NCBI GenBank assembly: GCA_017353855.1
Contig: JAFMSA010000197.1
Location: forward strand, 1 to 7,416
Origin: Alphaproteobacteria bacterium
GTDB lineage: Bacteria > Pseudomonadota > Alphaproteobacteria > ATCC43930 > CGMCC-115725
Direction of reading: 5' to 3'
DNA length: 7,416 nucleotides
Each line of letters opens with the position of its first letter. Position 1 is the first letter of the stretch. Position numbers and translations under genes: made by a program. Of this stretch, positions 6,188 through 7,416 are shown piece by piece. Below the pieces are notes generated by a model. That model made no database searches and was not told where the DNA came from. It saw nothing but the letters and a program-made list of their open reading frames with translations.

Positions 6188-6874
6188 TCAGACAGCCGGC
6201 TCCGACTGAAGCAGCCGCAACAGCTGTTCGGCTTCGTCGATTTTCGCCTGCACGAATCCTTGGGGGAAAAACTCGCGCGCCCACTCCGTATTGAACCGGA
6301 GGCGAGCGAGAAACGTGATCTGCTTTCTCAAAACTTCGATAGGCTTTACTTCCCATTCCTGCGCTAAGCCGATGATGACCTGTTGGATCCAGACCGGACT
6401 GAGCGCCTGAGCGAGGTCTGCGTCACGAATGATCTTCCCAAGAAGATCAAGCCTGTCGCTGCCGGTTTTGTAGGGATATTGAGTCGCTTCGATTAGTGCT
6501 TCGATTTCGGGCAGAAAGGCGCGATCGTCGGGCATTATGTATCGCCGCAAGGCTGCGAGGGCGATCTGAGTATTTATCCGATCAGGCTCGTCCTCGCCCG
6601 GATGAGGATGGCCGGGATGATCGAAGTCATGGAACAGTGCTGTGATAAGCAGATTGCGCATCTGGCGCGGACTCAGCTGGTTTTGGTAGTAGCGGCATGC
6701 CTTGTGAGACAGCCACAGCACATGGAGCGTATGTCGCAAGTTGTGGTACGGATTGTGTAAGTTGCTCGATTTGAAGAATAATATGCGAAAATAGAACGTC
6801 AACTCGCCCTCATAAAGACGTTCTTCATTCCCGATGACCGTCGGAAGATCGCCTGTCACTTCTGAGACCAGCAT
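6188..6874 (-). CDS. HD-domain protein resembling class I cyclic nucleotide phosphodiesterases
   Basis: Predicted soluble cytoplasmic metal-dependent phosphodiesterase of 228 residues, with no signal or membrane segment. The class I (eukaryotic PDE-like) pattern is clear: NPYHNLRHTLHV (41-52), where His44 corresponds to the catalytic acid of the YHN motif and His48 to a metal ligand; LFHDFDHPGHPHPGED (80-95), giving His82 and Asp83 and matching HDxDHPG; and IIRDADLAQ (148-156), where Asp153 fits the last metal Asp of the ADL motif. The likely reaction is hydrolysis of cAMP or cGMP, though a related HD phosphohydrolase activity is possible. At 228 residues it is shorter than the roughly 300-350 residue eukaryotic catalytic domain and has no attached sensory domain. 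The ATG is supported by GAGAGG (6880-6885 on the minus strand) 5 bases upstream. No cyclase or partner gene is visible nearby. Confidence 0.85.
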   Translation of the reverse strand: MLVSEVTGDLPTVIGNEERLYEGELTFYFRILFFKSSNLHNPYHNLRHTLHVLWLSHKACRYYQNQLSPRQMRNLLITALFHDFDHPGHPHPGEDEPDRINTQIALAALRRYIMPDDRAFLPEIEALIEATQYPYKTGSDRLDLLGKIIRDADLAQALSPVWIQQVIIGLAQEWEVKPIEVLRKQITFLARLRFNTEWAREFFPQGFVQAKIDEAEQLLRLLQSEPAV

Positions 6875-7197
6875 GTGTTCCTCTCAGGTGTTCCGCCGGC
6901 GCGTATCTGCGGAGGCAGGCACACGCTGACTGCTGCTGCGCAATCGCGCGGGTGCCCCGCGCACGGGAATTGCGGGGCCCGTTGGTGGAAACACCCGCTC
7001 CTCGGCAGTCAGGCCGCTGTGCCGCGAAATCGGCATGACGCAGCAAGAAATCACCGCCGTATGCCCAGGCCGACCCACCTCTCGCCGCGTCGATGGTGCT
7101 CCCCCCTGCAGTCGGCGAGAGTGCGTTGCAGCACCGCAATTCCGATACTTCGCTCGCTCTTGCCGGCACACTGCGCTGAACTCGATGCCGATGTCTG
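6875..7197. other. Region upstream of the phosphodiesterase with no supported gene
   Basis: About 320 bases. Several open frames cross it on both strands, including one of 154 codons on the minus strand, but all are Arg, Ala and Ser rich, lack family motifs and look like GC-rich chance frames. A toxin gene would be expected here, just after the antitoxin relic on the minus strand, but I find no PIN or RelE-like sequence. The promoter for the phosphodiesterase must lie here; no clear -35/-10 pair is visible. Confidence 0.4.
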
Positions 7198-7416
7198 CTA
7201 TTCCGTTTCCAGGTCCTCGAGCCTGACCCCACGTCCATCGCGCCGGCTTGTACGCACCTGTTCAATGCGAGGTAAGGAGCACGGATCATGTCCGAGACGG
7301 TAGCCGAACCAAATCGTCTTCAGATTCGAATCCAATCAACATGCCGGCCGGCTTGCCCTGGAGGGTGATGACAATCCCTTGCGTTTCGGCCTCGCGAAGA
7401 TAACGGGACAGATCGT
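7198..7416 (-). pseudogene. Frameshifted Phd/YefM-family antitoxin, 5' end outside the window
   Basis: On the minus strand from the right edge the frame reads LSRYLREAETQGIVITLQG, then KPAGMLIGFESEDD, the DNA-binding and dimer core of Phd/YefM-type antitoxins of type II toxin-antitoxin pairs. It then shifts and stops at 7286-7288. In the next frame the rest of the protein continues at once: WFGYRLGHDP, then RIEQVRTSRRDGRGVRLED, stopping at 7198-7200. One extra T (an A on the plus strand) in the AAA at 7311-7313 accounts for the change, since removing it restores the family DDWFxYRL reading. The break separates the conserved N-terminal core from the C-terminal, toxin-facing part. A sequencing error would look the same. 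The N-terminus lies beyond the window and no toxin gene is seen downstream. Confidence 0.8.

Noticed and set aside
6825..7289. 154-codon open frame on the minus strand before the phosphodiesterase
   Set aside because: Overlaps the phosphodiesterase start and the antitoxin relic in another frame; composition typical of chance frames in GC-rich DNA.
1..7416. CRISPR array, tRNA, rRNA, insertion sequence or phage genes
   Set aside because: No regularly spaced repeats, cloverleaf-like sequence, transposase motifs or phage proteins were seen on either strand.

Overview
The window is GC-rich and reads like a chromosome segment of an alphaproteobacterium, probably Rhizobiales (Bradyrhizobium, Rhodopseudomonas or Methylobacterium type). 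This rests on the style of the proteins and codon use. No marker gene here fixes the taxon.

Layout. Positions 1-1498 hold the two ATPase genes of a branched-chain amino acid/amide type ABC importer (livG, livF), overlapping by ATGA; the permease and binding-protein genes are not in the window. About 430 bases without a credible gene follow, ending in a candidate promoter and a small palindrome. Next come an exported diheme cytochrome c peroxidase/MauG-family protein (1929-3002) and a Tat-exported high-potential iron-sulfur protein, HiPIP (3109-3399). Both are predicted periplasmic redox proteins, and they look like one transcription unit. After this is a decayed outer-membrane 'transporter' gene (about 3678-4085), abutting an intact membrane protein with two PAP2 phosphatase domains in tandem (4087-5364). 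On the minus strand there follow a heavily frameshifted relic of a YVTN-type beta-propeller gene (about 5476-5826), an intact HD-type class I-like cyclic nucleotide phosphodiesterase (6188-6874), and, running off the right edge, a Phd/YefM-family antitoxin gene broken by one frameshift.

How it fits together. The most coherent functional pair is peroxidase plus HiPIP. The HiPIP is a plausible electron carrier for a diheme enzyme whose low-potential heme pocket appears to lack the classical His and Glu residues. The rest is a mixture of intact single genes and at least three gene relics, which suggests a decaying accessory region between core-like genes. I see no CRISPR array, tRNA, rRNA, insertion sequence or phage module. 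The points most worth following are the altered peroxidase with its HiPIP partner, the double PAP2 protein with an asymmetric active site, the compact class I-like phosphodiesterase, and the three relics that are easily missed because they show only as fragments in several frames.
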